Source: Zopfochytrium polystomum
Taxonomy: Eukaryota; Chytridiomycota; Chytridiomycetes; Chytridiales; Chytridiaceae
Reading direction: 5' to 3'
Length of the DNA: 64,000 bases
Assembly: GCA_025765615.1 (NCBI GenBank)
Contig: JAIVFJ010000068.1
Span: forward strand, 1 to 64,000
Shown: one piece after another, positions 11,616-23,950 of the stretch
How the letters are laid out: each line of letters opens with the position of its first letter
Numbering within the stretch: the stretch's first letter is position 1
Notes under the pieces: generated by a model
What the model was told of the DNA's origin: nothing
The model's input: the letters and a program-made list of their open reading frames with translations, nothing else
Databases searched by the model: none
Program-made: the position numbers and the translations under genes

Positions 11616-14600
11616 ATGTCGACGACGCGCCGGCGAAGCCGCTCCAACAACTCGGACGACGGCGACGGCAACTACAGCGTGCTCGGCGCACGAGGCCGCG
11701 GCGGCAGCGCCATCCCGCTGAATCCAACCTCTGCTGCCGCCGCCGCCGTCGGTACCGATGCGGACGCCGGGCGCGGCCGGCCGTCGAGGGGCGGCGGCGG
11801 GTTCAGAAGCAGCACGCCGATTAGCAGCACCGGCGGCGGCGGCGGGGACGGGGTCGACTACGACGACGACGACTACGACGGCGGGGACTACCGGCTGCTC
11901 GTGGATGGTGGCGACGGCGGTGGTGGCGGTGGAGGGTCGGCGGCGCGGAAGAGGGTTGGCGGCGGTGGGGGCGGCGGCGCGATCGGGGGCGATGGGTCCT
12001 CGCGGCTGCTGCGCCGCGGAAGGCGCTGTTGCGGTTGGGCACCGCCGCCGGTTTCGGGATGCTCAGGTTTGGCCCCAACCATCGTTTTGGTTTTTTGGTT
12101 CGCCGTCCCCCCCCCCTATTCCTTTCAACGCGTCGATACCTTTGCACCCATAGCACGACGTCGGTGATAAACCTTCTCTTATTTTATTTTTTTTCTCCCA
12201 CCGCACACGCCCAGCCGCCGCCGTTGCAGCGGTTGTGGCCGTTGCGCTGCTGGCTGTGGCGCTGCTGTCCAGCCGGCGGGCGCCTGGGACTGCGTACCTC
12301 CAGGCCGGGAACGCGGCGTCCTCCACCGTCTGCAACACGAGAGACTGCGTTTTGTCCGCCGGTCGGGTAATAATGCGCACAGAGAAATCCAGCCTGGCTC
12401 ACCTTGCTTACTCACCAATCCCGCGTCCGACCGTGCAGATTCTTGGCAACATGGACCCGAGCGTCGACCCGTGTGAGGTGCGTGAGCCTTGACTTTGGCG
12501 TCATTCAGCCCGTATCATTCCGCTAACCGTCAGGCAGGATTTTGCACAATACTCTTGCGGCGGATGGAAAGAACAAAACGTTCTGCCGGAAGACCGGATC
12601 CAAATCTCAACGTTTTCTCTTTTGGAGGAAAGAAACATGGTAAGAGACCATCTGAAACCCGACCCCAGTGTTCAATTGGAGAACCTCAGCAAGTATGAGA
12701 TTTCGAACTTACGCGAAAATCGACTTAGGCCCTGTTGAGAAAGCTCGTCGAGGGCGCGTACCAGCCGAACCCAGACCTCAAAGACACCCGCAAGCAGCAA
12801 CTGGACAAGCAAATGTTTGACCAGGTGAAAACGCTCTACAGCAGCTGCATGAACGAAAGCATCATCGACAGCCGCGGCGTGCAACCGCTGGTCGACCTGG
12901 TGGGCCAAGTGCGCGCCGAAATCTTCCCGATCACGAACTCTCCCGGGAAACTCGACCCGGCGCGGATGGCGCACGCTCTGGCCGAGGTCCAGTTCCTCGG
13001 CGCCAGCCCGCTGCTGAACGTCGGCGTCGACCCGGACCTCCAGAAGCCGTCCGAGAACGTGCTGTCGTACTCGCAGAGCGGCCTGTCGCTCCCCGGTGAA
13101 AAGTCGTACGAGAACCCGGCGCTCGTGGACATGCTGGTCGGCGTCGTCGCAGAGTACTTGAACCTCACGGTGCCCGGCGGCGATATGGCCGACTGGAAGG
13201 CGCGCGCGAAGAAGGTCGTCGAGCTGGAGTTGGCGCTGGCGGCGGTGTTTGTCCCGAGGTTTTTTTCTTTTTTTTCTCTCTGGGCTCGTTCATCGCGCCA
13301 GCTATTTTTTGCACGACTCACACATCAAAAAATTCTTAAAGGGAGATTTTTCGGATCCCGACCAACTCGTACAACCCAAGCGTAATCTCGGAACTTGAGC
13401 CCAAGAACATTGACATGACGCTTTTTTTCTCCAAAATTTTCCCCGAGTCGACGCCGTCGACCCGCGTCATTGTTGCGACTCCATCGTATTTCCGCAACCT
13501 TTCAAAGATTGTGCAGTCGACCGACCCGAAGGTGATGGAAGACTACATAACCTGGTACGAAAAATCAAACGCTCTGGAGAAAGGGATATGTTCTTTTTTT
13601 TTGGGAGACTCATTTTGGGCGCCAGGCACCTGATTCGACCGCTTTTGGCTGGTATGCCGCTGTCGGTCCGCAAAATCAAGCACAAGATGGATGAAGCCGC
13701 CGGAGTTCGGGGCTCGACGGATCCTCCCCGATGGAAGGTAAAGCCCATGCGTTTGTTTGAGTTGTGCAGCTTTTTCGCGTCGGTTACGCTGACCTTTACC
13801 CGCCCACTCCGGGTCAAATAAAAAATTTAAAAATGAAAAAACAACAATATATGTATATAAACGAAAGCTGTGCATGTACTTTACAGAACTCAATCTCCGC
13901 GATGGCCTTAGCAATTTGTACATAAAAGCAGCATTTGGAGGTGCGCGGGACGGTTGTTTGTTTTGCTTTGTTTTTTTTTCTTCCTTTTTCTGTTTCGCGC
14001 TTTGCCGAAACATCCAAAGTCCAGACAGCGCTGAATTTTTTCTGTTTTTTGCAGGAAGTGCAAAGGAGGATGCCGAGAAAACTATTAGAAACGTGAAGGA
14101 CGCCTTGTCCACTCGTCTTGAAAGCGTAGATTGGATGGACAAGGAAACTAGCGCAATCGCCGTCCAAAAGGTTAGTGACGGCAAATCCCTTTTTTTGTTT
14201 CCAGGACGATATTTTGTTTTGGCGTGCGCGCTCGCCTACCCCCAATAATGTTGTTGAGACACCTAATACGTCCCAAAAATGTAACGTCCAACACTCTCCC
14301 TGCAGGTCAAGAATTTGCAACCTCGCATCGGCTACCGGGACGTGATTTTGGACCCCGAGTGGCTCGCAAACAAGTACGGCAGCGCAAAATACGTCGAGGG
14401 CAAGTTTTTCGAGAACGTGCGCACGGGCCACCGCTGGAACGCCGAGTTTGTCATTGAAAAGTTTGGCAAGCCTGTCGACCAGGACGCGTGGTCCATGGCG
14501 GCGTCGACGGTTAATGCGGTAAGCGAAAACGAGTGGGATCGGTGGGAGCAGATGCGGGGTGGGAGGGGGGTGGGAGGGTGGGTGAGTGTGGAAAGCCGCG

Positions 14601-15769
14601 GAAAGATTTCGTGGTGGACTCCGAAAAGTAGTGGTGCTGACATACGATTTTCTGATCTCCCCCACCGAAACTAAAACCTCCCCCGAAAAAATCAAGTACT
14701 ATGTGAGGACCTTTCATCTTCACTTTTCCCCGCAGCCGCAACCGTTTCCACTCATCTCACCCCTCCGTGCCTTTAGAGCCCGCCGCATAACAAGATTGTA
14801 TTCCCAGCCGGAGTGCTGCAGGGAATGTTTTATTCACCCAAAGCCCCCAAATAGTAAGTGGTTCGTTGCGGTACTTGCACCTCTCTTTTCGTTTTCCCAC
14901 CGCCACCGCATCCCTTGTCAATGATTTCCCCTCCACACGTCCAACGCACACACACCCCTCCCAACAGCCTAAACTACGGCGCCATCGGCGCGGTGGTCGG
15001 GCACGAGATCGTGCACGCGTTCGACCACATCGGGCGGCAGTACGACAAGGACGGCGTGCTGGGCGACTGGTGGTCCAACGCGACGGCGGCCAAGTTTGTC
15101 GAAAAGTCGCAGTGCTTTGTCGAGCAGTACTCGAAATTTTCGGTGCGCGGCGCGAACGGGGAGGAGGCTTTTGTCAATGGGTAAGTTAAGTGATGGGGCG
15201 GGAGGGGGGGGTGGAGCGGGGGAAAGCGGATGTTTAAACGCAATTCCGACAAACACTCGCCCCCCTCCCCTGCACCCACCAACCCACGCACCCACCACCG
15301 CAACACCAAAAAAAAAACCAAACCAAAAACCCCTAAACAAAGCGCTCTCACGCTCGGCGAAAACATCGCCGACAACGGCGGGCTGAGCGTCGCACGCGAC
15401 GCGTGGCTATCAGAGGCTCGAGCCGCCGGCGACCCGATGCTGCCGGGGTTCGACGGGTTCTCACAGGAGCAGGTGAATCTCTTTCTTTTTTATTCTTTTT
15501 TCCTCCCTCTTTCCCTCCCCCCGCTCAACCTAACCCCGCCTACCCCTCTTCCTTCCCTATCGCACAAGCTCTTCTTCCTGTCCTTTGCGCAGCTCTGGTG
15601 CAGCGCGACGCGGCCCGAGGCGGCGGTGCGCAAGGTGCAGACGGACGAGCACAGCCCCGGGTGGGTCCGCATCAACGCGGCCGCGGCCAACTCGCCGCAG
15701 TTTGCGGACGCGTTTGGGTGCAAGGCTGGCGCGAGGATGAGGCCGGCGGCGAGGTGCAAGGTGTGGTGA
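11616..15769 (+). CDS. M13 family zinc metallopeptidase (neprilysin/ECE-like)
   Basis: Type II membrane endopeptidase of about 890 residues. Fourteen exons: 11616-12066, 12215-12366, 12439-12477, 12538-12639, 12729-13258, 13342-13737, 13887-13940, 14055-14170, 14306-14518, 14697-14702, 14777-14853, 14968-15180, 15343-15472, 15569-15769. A long Gly/Asp-rich cytosolic tail precedes one TM (VAAVVAVALLAVALL). The ectodomain starts with the Cys-containing ILGNMDPSVDPCE and YSCGGW. The zinc site is GHEIVHAFD with third ligand Glu in LGENIADNGG; substrate-binding VNAYYSPP and the terminal CKVW are present. Exon 10 is a six-base microexon coding Tyr-Tyr. The reading frame needs one base added at the T9 run 13593-13601 and one in exon 7 near 13915. 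These may be sequence errors, or the locus may be decaying. The catalytic C-terminal half is intact. Confidence 0.92.
14697..14702 (+). other. Six-nucleotide microexon (Tyr-Tyr) of the M13 gene
   Basis: TACTAT sits between an AG acceptor (atcaag) and a GTGAGG donor. The upstream exon ends in ...GTT AAT GCG and the downstream exon starts at 14777 with AGC CCG CCG CAT AAC. Only including this microexon restores the family motif VNAYYSPP, in which the Tyr pair is conserved. Confidence 0.85.
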
Positions 15770-15770
15770 T

Positions 15771-15810
<40 letters not shown>

Positions 15811-16210
15811 CTGTGTTTTTTTTTTTGGTTTGGTTTGGGGCCACCGGACGGGGGTTGTCAATGAATGAGTACCGGATTCAAAAAAAGTCGACCCCGTTTA
15901 CCCTCTTCGTGTTACATGAACGTTTCCGTTCGCCGCGAGGAATCATGGATGAAAATGCAGCTTTTTTTTCCCTTTTGCATATCATTTATAACGGTTTTTT
16001 CTTTGGTACTATTTTGGTTCTTGAGGGATGCAATTCACTCATCGTCCTCCCCCGCGGTCGCCCCCCGCGCTTCGTTGGCTCACAGCGGCAGCCACTTTTC
16101 CGTCCGACCATATCACACACCCCATCAACCCCTTCACACCACCGCTTCCTACACCATCAACCCAACCTGCGCCTCAAACTGCCCACAACCCATCCCCCCC
16201 ATGCCTTCTT
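15770..16210. other. Intergenic region between convergent genes, with T36
   Basis: A 36-base T homopolymer (15773-15808) directly follows the metallopeptidase stop, and a shorter T run follows. The rest is unremarkable pyrimidine-rich sequence with no recognisable exon up to the eIF3i stop. Confidence 0.6.
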
Positions 16211-18135
16211 TTACTTGGCCGGGAGGTTCAGGTCATCAAAAGTTTCTTCCCCGTACTTGAACGTAAAGTAGTCCGGGTCAAGGTGGTGGATGCGCACGAA
16301 ACCGTCTTCTCCGCCGCTCGCAAAGCTGCATCGTTTCAAAAGTACAGAGGGGGTGTTTTTTGTTTTTTTTTTGTTTTTTTTTTTTTTTGTTTTGTCGTGT
16401 GTGTTGTTCTGTTAGAGAAGCGGCACCAGAAACGGGAAGAACAACAAGGTAAAACAAACAGAGAGGGATGACAAACCTCCGTCCGCTCGGGTGGAACGCC
16501 AGGGTATTGATGGGCCCAAAGTGACCTCCGACGCGACCAATCTCGTCCTCAAAGACCTGGTGGAAGAATCGGGCCTCAAACTTGTTTCCCTTTGCGGTGG
16601 TAGTGGTGACGGACATGGCGTCCTGTCCGCCGCCGAGGATGATGTGCGGGCGGATGGGCGACATGCAGGCCGAGTTGACGGGCCTCTCGGTCTGGTAGCG
16701 TTTGAGCACCTTGAGGGTCTTTGCGTCAAAGATCTGGGCAGAGTTGTCCTTGGACGAGGTGATGAACATGGACTTGTCCTTGGAGAACTGCATGTCGGTG
16801 ATGGCGCCCGCGTGGTTCTTGACCGACTTTAGCCGCGACCCGGAGTCGATGCTCCAGATCGAGATGCTGCCGTCCTCGTGGCCCGTGTAGATGCACTTGT
16901 TCAGGTTTCCCCACGCCGCCACCGTCGCCTTGGAGCCTGTGATGACGATCTGGCGGATGAACTCGTCGGTTTCTGTGATGCGTTCGAGAGGAAAGGGAAT
17001 GGTGAATGCGTGCGTGAGCTTAAGCAACTGTAGACTTTTTTTTACAGCGCGAATGGTGATAAGCAGAACCCTATCCACTGTCTTTCCCCATCGTCTGACA
17101 AAGACAGGTATTAAGTATAATACTAACGGTCTTCCGGGTCGGCTTCAATTGGAACAATGTGGATCGTGCATGGCTGACCCATTGTCGCGTCAGTAATAAA
17201 CAGCGCCATCTCGTCTCCCAGGGCAAAGGCGACGGCACGAACGGCCGTGCGAGTTTCCCACGTGAAGACGCAGCGACCAGTTTCGACCTCCCACAACCGC
17301 GCGGTGTTGTCTGCCGATCCAGTCAAGAGAAAGCGGCTGTTGTCTGTTCCCGGGAGGTAGCGGAAGGGGGGGGGGGGGGGGGGGGGATTGAAGTTTGTTG
17401 GACAACGAGTTCAGGCCAACAACTCAAACGCGCAGCATGGGGCAAAATATCACCGTGTACCACATACATGTAATGTCGATGTCCCACACTGTTCCATTGT
17501 GTCCGTTGTACGTGCCGAGGCGCTCGCCGTTGTTTGAGTACCAAACACTGGGTTTGGAGTCTTTGGAGACTGTAAAGAGTAGATCGCCGTCCGAGTTGTA
17601 CTTGACCCTTGTCAAGGATCGAATGTGACCACGCAGCAAGATGGGTCTCTGGCGGACGAGAGAGAGGGGGAAGAGGTGAGGAAGAACGCACACGCTTATG
17701 CATACAGGTTGTCGATCAGACGGGAGGGAGCGGAATGGTAGTGGATCAAAGCGCCAGGGTTCACTGGGAGGGGGGATGGCGGGAAGGAGCGAAGAAACGA
17801 TCCCCGGCAGAGCCGCCGGCAGCGTGGCGAGGAGACAGTGGGACGAGCTCGGATGCATGCGATCGTGGATCTGTTCGTCCAGTGCGTGCTGCGCGGCCGC
17901 GATCGTCTCGGAACTGCAGCCCGGCGCCCTGGCGAGCCCGCCGACGATCAAGATAACCTTTTCCCGCCCAAAACCCCCCTAAGGATCCATCCGCCGGGCG
18001 GGGCACCTCGCGGAGGTGGGGCGGGCAGGCAGCGGCGGAGCGCTAGGGCAGTGTGACTTGACCTCAGGTCGTCGACTTCTCATCGCGGCCTGTTGTAACA
18101 CACGGCACTCACTAACAAGCGATATCCCTCACCAT
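16211..18135 (-). CDS. TIF34: Translation initiation factor eIF3 subunit i (WD40)
   Basis: WD40 beta-propeller subunit of the eIF3 complex, 336 residues, cytosolic. Exons (minus): 18135-18133, 17648-17468, 17343-17128, 16972-16477, 16325-16211. The first coding exon is only the ATG, followed by GTGAGG. Joining it to AGACCC gives MRPILLRGH, the invariant N-terminus of eIF3i, and all later phases agree. Diagnostic strings are [32 protein letters not shown]-type repeats ([11 protein letters not shown]), [40 protein letters not shown] and [14 protein letters not shown]. Length matches the family (about 325-350). Intron 1 is about 480 bases and the next intron carries a G21/C21 homopolymer (17366-17386). 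Confidence 0.96.
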
Positions 18136-18234
18136 TTTTGTGCCCGTTCTTTCTTTTTCTTTTTTTCCCCTTTTTTTTTCTGTTTTCTCAAAGAATCAAT
18201 TTTCTTTTCAATATTTCCGACCCGCCCCGCTGCC
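18136..18234. promoter_or_regulatory. 99-bp bidirectional promoter/5'-UTR space
   Basis: Only 99 bases separate the ATG of eIF3i (minus) and the ATG of the SAM carrier (plus). The space is T-rich on the plus strand. Both genes must initiate from here or inside each other's leader sequence. No specific operator was recognised. Confidence 0.6.
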
Positions 18235-19823
18235 ATGTCAGAACAACCAGCCACCCTGCCACAACCACCACCACCACGAGCAGAAGCAGCACGCCCCCTG
18301 ATGATCCCGTCCTCCTCCTCCACCTCCTCCTCGTCGTCGACCACGTTTACCACCACCACCACCGCCGCCGCCACCGCCGCAACAACAACAACATCAGCAA
18401 CAGTAGCCACTCAGCCAGCGGCTCCATCCTTCCTTCAGGCCCTCGTGGTAAGCATTGCGCGCGCGCGCGGTCGAGCGTGAAACGTGAGCCTGGAAGAGGA
18501 GGAATGGCCTCCCCGTTCTCTGGGCCTCCTCGCCTCTGCGATGCCTTCTCTGCTTGTGCTTCGCAGCAGCTGCTGCTGCGGCACCTTGACTGCAGCGGTC
18601 GTCATTGCGAACGAACGTGTCAAGCCAACCCGGGCGGGTGTTTCCCCCGTCCCACGACGTCGCTTCTCTCACACACACACACACTCTCTCTCTCTTTCTC
18701 TCCCTCCGTCAAACCAAGGCCGGCGGCGTCGCCGGGACGTCGGTCGACACGGTGCTCTTCCCGCTCGACACGATCAAGACGCGGCTGGTGAGTGATGGGG
18801 GGGGCGAAGTGCGCACGCCCGGTGTTCAACCGGGGAGAGAGTGTGTGCGTCCGGCTAAAAATCACTTTCAACAAACGAATCTGATCACGGCCTGGCGGCG
18901 TGGGTGTTGCGCATCCCATCTCGTCACGTCATGTCACGTGGCTTAAAACGGGAACACATCAATACCCCTCACCTCACCTCACCTCACCTCACCTCAGCAA
19001 TCGAAGCAAGGATTCCACGCCGCCGGCGGCTTCAAGGGCATCTACCGCGGCCTCTCGTCGGCCGTCATCGGCTCCGCTCCTGGAGGTGAAATAAATGAAA
19101 AATTTATTATTAATGGATGGCCCGCGAATGCCCCCCCAAACCGAACTGACGCGCGCACATCTCGTCTTGTCTTGACTTTCCACCCCCAACCACCCAACTC
19201 TCCACTCAAACAAAACACTTTCCAGCCTCCATGTTCTTTGTAACGTACGAGACCCTGAAAAAGACCCTCAGAAAAATGTCGTCGACCCTGAACGACTCGT
19301 TCATCCACATGGCCGCGGCGTCCGGCGGCGAAGTGGCAAGTTCTTCCACCATCTCGCTCTACAACACTCCCACCAACCTAACGTTTTAATTAATCAAAAA
19401 TCCTCTTTTTGCAACCCTCCTTCCCGGCCGGCAACAACCCAGATGGCGTGCATCGTTCGAGTACCGACCGAGGTTGTGAAGCAGCGGATGCAGACTGGCC
19501 AGTACAAGTCGGTCGGCCCAGCAGTGTCGTCGATACTCAAGGCCGAGGGCCTGCCGGGGCTGTACAGAGGGTATTCCATGACCATCTTTCGCGAGGTAGG
19601 GCGCGATGTTATTATGTGTCTGGTGAGGGTGTGTGTGTGTGTGTGTGCGTCTGACTCCCGTTTACTTTTTGCATTGTAAACCCGCCACAGATCCCCTTTA
19701 CGTGCGTTCAATTCCCGCTCTACGAGTATTTCAAGGTTTGACAAAATCAAGAACCCCGCGGAGGCATGGGCACCATGCCATCCCCATCCATTTCTGCTTT
19801 GCGCGAATTCCCGCGCCGAACGC

Positions 19824-19912
<89 letters not shown>

Positions 19913-20412
19913 CCTCTGCTCTCCCCATCTCATTCTTTTTCAATGAACACAGCGACTGTACGCGCGGAAGATGGGCCGAGCGCCATCGTCCCTGGAGGCG
20001 GCCGTGTTCGGGTCGATTTCGGGCGGCACGGCGGCGGCGGTCACGACGCCGCTGGATGTGGTGAAGACGCGGATCATGCTGTCGCAAAGGGTGAGAGGGT
20101 CGCGAGTTTCTTTTTCCTCCTTTGCCTCCTCCCTTTCCTTTTTCGTTTTTTCCCTTTTTATGTGTGTGTCTCCGCAGTGTCTGTGTGTCTGTCCGGCTGA
20201 CTCTTAAAAACAACCACACACACACACACACAAACACAATTGAACAGAACGGCGGCGACGGATACCACACAATCCCCAGCGCGTTCCGGACGATCGTGCG
20301 CGAGGAAGGGCCCGGCGCGCTGTTCAAGGGCATTACGCCGCGCGTGACGTGGATCTCGATGGGCGGCGCCGTCTTTTTGGGCACATACGAGCTGGTGCTG
20401 AGGCTCTTGTAG
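18235..20412 (+). CDS. PET8: Mitochondrial S-adenosylmethionine carrier (SLC25A26-type)
   Basis: Inner-membrane mitochondrial carrier of 325 residues importing SAM for mitochondrial methylation. Eight exons join in phase: 18235-18447, 18719-18787, 18998-19085, 19226-19332, 19443-19595, 19691-19735, 19953-20090, 20248-20412. It has an unusual Ser/Thr/Ala-rich N-terminal extension of about 60 residues before the first helix. The three carrier signatures are visible: [20 protein letters not shown] and [10 protein letters not shown]. The strings [34 protein letters not shown] and [17 protein letters not shown] are characteristic of the SAM carrier subfamily. Introns hold microsatellites, including a CT tract of about 80 bases (19830-19913). 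Confidence 0.95.
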
Positions 20413-20900
20413 TTTGTTTGGTTGGGGGGGGAGTGGTTGTTCGTTGCGGCGTTTTTGGTTGTAGTAGTTGGCAGTAGTATTAGCGTTGAAGGAACGAAAT
20501 AAAGGGACAGAAAGCGAGCGACTGAAAGCTGCCGGCAAGGCTGCCCAGCTCAATGAGGAAGCTTGGCAAAGTCACTCACTTCTCGCGGGAACCACCAACA
20601 CAAAAGGGGGGTTTCCGACCGACAAAAGGTTGGGACGTGTTCGCTGATCACAGGTTTCTTTAGGACGAGGCCTTCAATATAACTGGATTTGTTCTTTCCT
20701 TGTCGCCACCCCCAGCGCATCGCATGTAAATATATACATATAAATAATGGGCAGCCTCTCGTCAAAACTTTTGCATTCGCGGCGACGCCTCCGCCGCCGC
20801 CACTCCCCACACCCTCCTCCACCACCCCATCTCCACCACCACCACCACCACCACCGCCACCACCGCCACCACCACTACCACCACTGTTAACGCTCCCGCC
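20413..20900. other. Intergenic region
   Basis: No exon recognised. The 3' half is a CCACCACC-type repeat (20800-20885) just upstream of the next start codon. AAATAAAG at about 20497 could act as a polyadenylation signal for the carrier gene. Confidence 0.5.
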
Positions 20901-22501
20901 ATGAGCGAGGCCAGCACCATCACCACCACTACCACCAACAGCAACAACACCACCGACCAAACCGCAGCAGCAGCAGCAACAGCAACAAGAACTGCAGCGC
21001 TGCCGCTGCTCCTCGCGCTGCCACCCGAGATCCTCGTCTACGACATCTTCGCCCGCCTGCCGCTGCCCGCCGTCGACGCCCTCGCCCTCGCCTGCCGCGC
21101 CCTGCACGCCCGCATCGCCGAAGTCCCCGACGACGCCTGGCGCGCCCGCCTCCCGCCCGCCCTGCGCACCCGCGCTGTCGCCGCCGCCGCCGCCTCCGCC
21201 CGCACCGAATCGTCCGTCTTCGTCATCGTCGACATCATCCACAGTACAAGCAGGCCCCTGGAAGCGCGCGTATCGCGACGCCGCGCACGTCCTCCGATTC
21301 GGCCCGTACGTCGCAGACCTGGTGCAACCGCCCCCGAACACCATCTTCTCCTCCCTCCTCCCCCCCCTCCTCCTCCCTCCCCCCCTCCTCCTCCTACTTC
21401 ACCTCCCCTCCACCGCCCCCAAAAACCCACCACCCCGCCGCGCCTTCCGCCTGCGCAACATCCAACGCGTCGACCGCAACCGCCCCGCGCCTCTGGTCCG
21501 CCCCGCACTACCCGCTCCCCGCCCCCTTCCCCTCCTCCTCCCGTACCACCACCCTCACCCTCGACCTCTGGCTGCGCGTCCCGGCCACCCCACTACCCGC
21601 TCTCCCCACCACCGGCGACCAGATCGCGGGCGTCGAGGGCGGGTACCGCGGCGGGGTGGTGGTTGGCACGCAGAGCGGGTCGCAGATGACGACGCGCGGG
21701 ACTAGCGACCTGTGGCCGTTCTCCCACTGGCAGGTGGTGATGGTCGACGCCGAGGGGCGGTTGCGCGGTGCGTTCGAGTCGGAGGCGCACGCGCACATTG
21801 TCGGGCCGAGGGTCGACGACGGCGGATGGCACCACGTCGTGGTCAGCGCGAGCAGCAACTCCTCCTCCAACAACAACAACGACGACAACAACGGCAACGG
21901 TGAAAGCCGGCCGGGCGGCGGCCCCGTGCAGCGGCTGTACGTGGACGGCGAGGAGGTTGCGGGGTCGCCGCAGCGCAGCCGGTGGACGATGCACGGGGCG
22001 TGCCAGGCGGGGACCGGGGTGATATCGGGCGACACGGCGGGGCGGCCGCGCGAGGTGTGGAACGCGCCGTACCCGTTCCACGGCGACGTGTGGTGCGTGC
22101 GGATGTGGCAGGCCGGGCCGGACACGGCGGCGGTGGGCGCGGGCGGTGCGCGGAGGTTGATGGCCGGCGAGGCGTTGGAGGGGAACGGGGTCGAGCTGGT
22201 GAGTGTTGAGCGTGGTGTGTGCTTCAATTTTTTTTTTTTCTTCTTTTTTTTTTCTCCCCTGGGAATGCTTTTGGATACTGAATAACCTTAACGAACACAA
22301 TCATTGCGCTCGGGCATGCAGCTTGCCACGGCATGCGTCGGCGGCGGCGGCTTAAACAACAACGCTCCGCTCTTCAACTCGACGCGGCTGGCAAACCCCG
22401 CGGGCCACCCGCTCACGTGGACGTGCGACGGCCTGCTGCCGACCGAGGCGCTCGCGCTGGCTGCGCGCAAGCAGCAGCATCCGCTGCAGCAGCGGCAGTA
22501 A
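20901..22501 (+). CDS. F-box-like protein with C-terminal LamG/concanavalin-like domain
   Basis: The ATG at 20901 opens a Thr/Asn/Ala-rich leader followed by an F-box-like helix set (LPPEILVYDIFARLPLPAVD, ACRALHARI). A second segment (WKRAYRDAAHVLRFGPYVADLV) near 21258-21330 and a third from about 21490 onward lie in other frames. The sequence between them is C-rich, so introns or single-base errors must intervene, and I could not place them. The C-terminal part (21490-22198, 22322-22501) reads LTLDLWLRVP, DGGWHHVVVS, QRLYVDGEEVAGS and WCVRMWQAGP. These are typical of LamG or concanavalin-like lectin folds. A role as a substrate-recognition subunit of an SCF ubiquitin ligase is inference from the F-box alone. 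Confidence 0.6.
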
Positions 22502-22641
22502 GGGCTCGTACGGGACTCTCATTCAGTGACCCCCTTGTTGTTCAAGCGTCCCTTCGGATTTCCTTTTCGTCTTTTGTGTTTGTATTACTACAGTCTCCCG
22601 CCTCTCTCCGTCTCTCTCTCTGTCTCCCTCTCTCCCTCCGC

Positions 22642-23170
22642 TCAGAATATGACGTCTGGGTCCGCTTCAAAATCGCTCATAATGTTCTTTGCCGCGCTCG
22701 CCGTCGGCGCAAAGCTGCCGCCGCCTGTGTTGGGAGGGGGGAGGGGGAGGGCGAGTTTAGTGCGTGGATCAGTCTTTGCTGGGAATCTTTCTTTTCTACT
22801 CTTTCTTCTGCTTCGTCTTATTCTTCTTCTTCTCTTACCTTTTTCGAGCGCCTCGCGTTCGGCGTCCTCGACCTGCTTCTTGTCCTTCTTCTTCTGCTGG
22901 ATCTTCTTCAGCCTGTTTCGTCAAGTCAGTCCAACGAGCCGGACGCTTCCCTCCTCTCTCTCTCACCTCTCCCTCCCTCTCTCTCTCTCACTCTCTCTCT
23001 CTCTTTCTCTATCTTCTCTCTCACCGGAAGAACTCTTCACGGTCCTGCTCGTCGAGCTCCGACTGAATGAACCGGATCGTGTTCTCCACCCTTGGGATGA
23101 TGACGTGCTCGATCGCGTTGACGCGCCGGTTCGTCACTTTGATTACCTCGTCCAGAATCACAAAGGCCGT

Positions 23171-23216
<46 letters not shown>

Positions 23217-23912
23217 GTTTGGTGATCAAGTTAGTTTTTTGAGAGGTCGCTACAATAAAATAAAATAAATTATAAAGGACGGTCTGGCATACCTGCAGCG
23301 ACGCCAACTGGACCAGGATTTCGACCGCCTTTTGGTACGTATCTTTGCACTTTTGGATCTGCTGCCCGCCGCGGCCGAGACCGGTGAGCTCGAACGCTGC
23401 AAAGGGGGAGAGGTAAAGTTTTTGCCCGCGAATGAGCGCCCGGCCGGCGAAAAAAACATTTTGGCGGTCGTTCTCGGTCGCCTCCCTCCTTCACACTGCC
23501 CATTCCAACAACCCCACCTTTTTCCCCCCTTCTTCTTCCTCTTACCGTTCTGGCCGTCAATGTTGAGCTCAAAGGCGGGAAGCATCACGCCCGACACGTT
23601 GTCCTGTTTCGCCCTGACCTTGACCTGCGCCGTCTTGACGCTCTCGCGCACTTGGTAGCTGGTGTGCGTGTTTGTTAAAAAAAAAAAAAATTAATAAATA
23701 AAATAAAACAAAAGATAAATGAATAAATAAGTCTAGCCTCAACGTTGCGCCACGCATCGTCTCGCGGTTTCGCGGAGGTGTCCGCCCTCCCTATTACCTA
23801 ATGTCGCCGGTACTGTACTTGACCTCTGCATACGAAAACGACGCGACCTGCATCACTTTGCCCATCTTGCGCTTTGCCTTTTTTTTTTTTTTTTTTTTTG
23901 TTGTTGTTGTGG

Positions 23913-23950
<38 letters not shown>

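Noticed and set aside
17424..17951. Upstream in-frame extension of eIF3i to a Met near 17858
   Set aside because: The extra 70 residues are not conserved, while splicing an ATG at 18135 to 17648 gives the exact conserved N-terminus.
20550..21344. 264-codon minus-strand Gly/Asp-rich frame
   Set aside because: Antisense of the CCACCACC repeat and the F-box exon; low complexity only.
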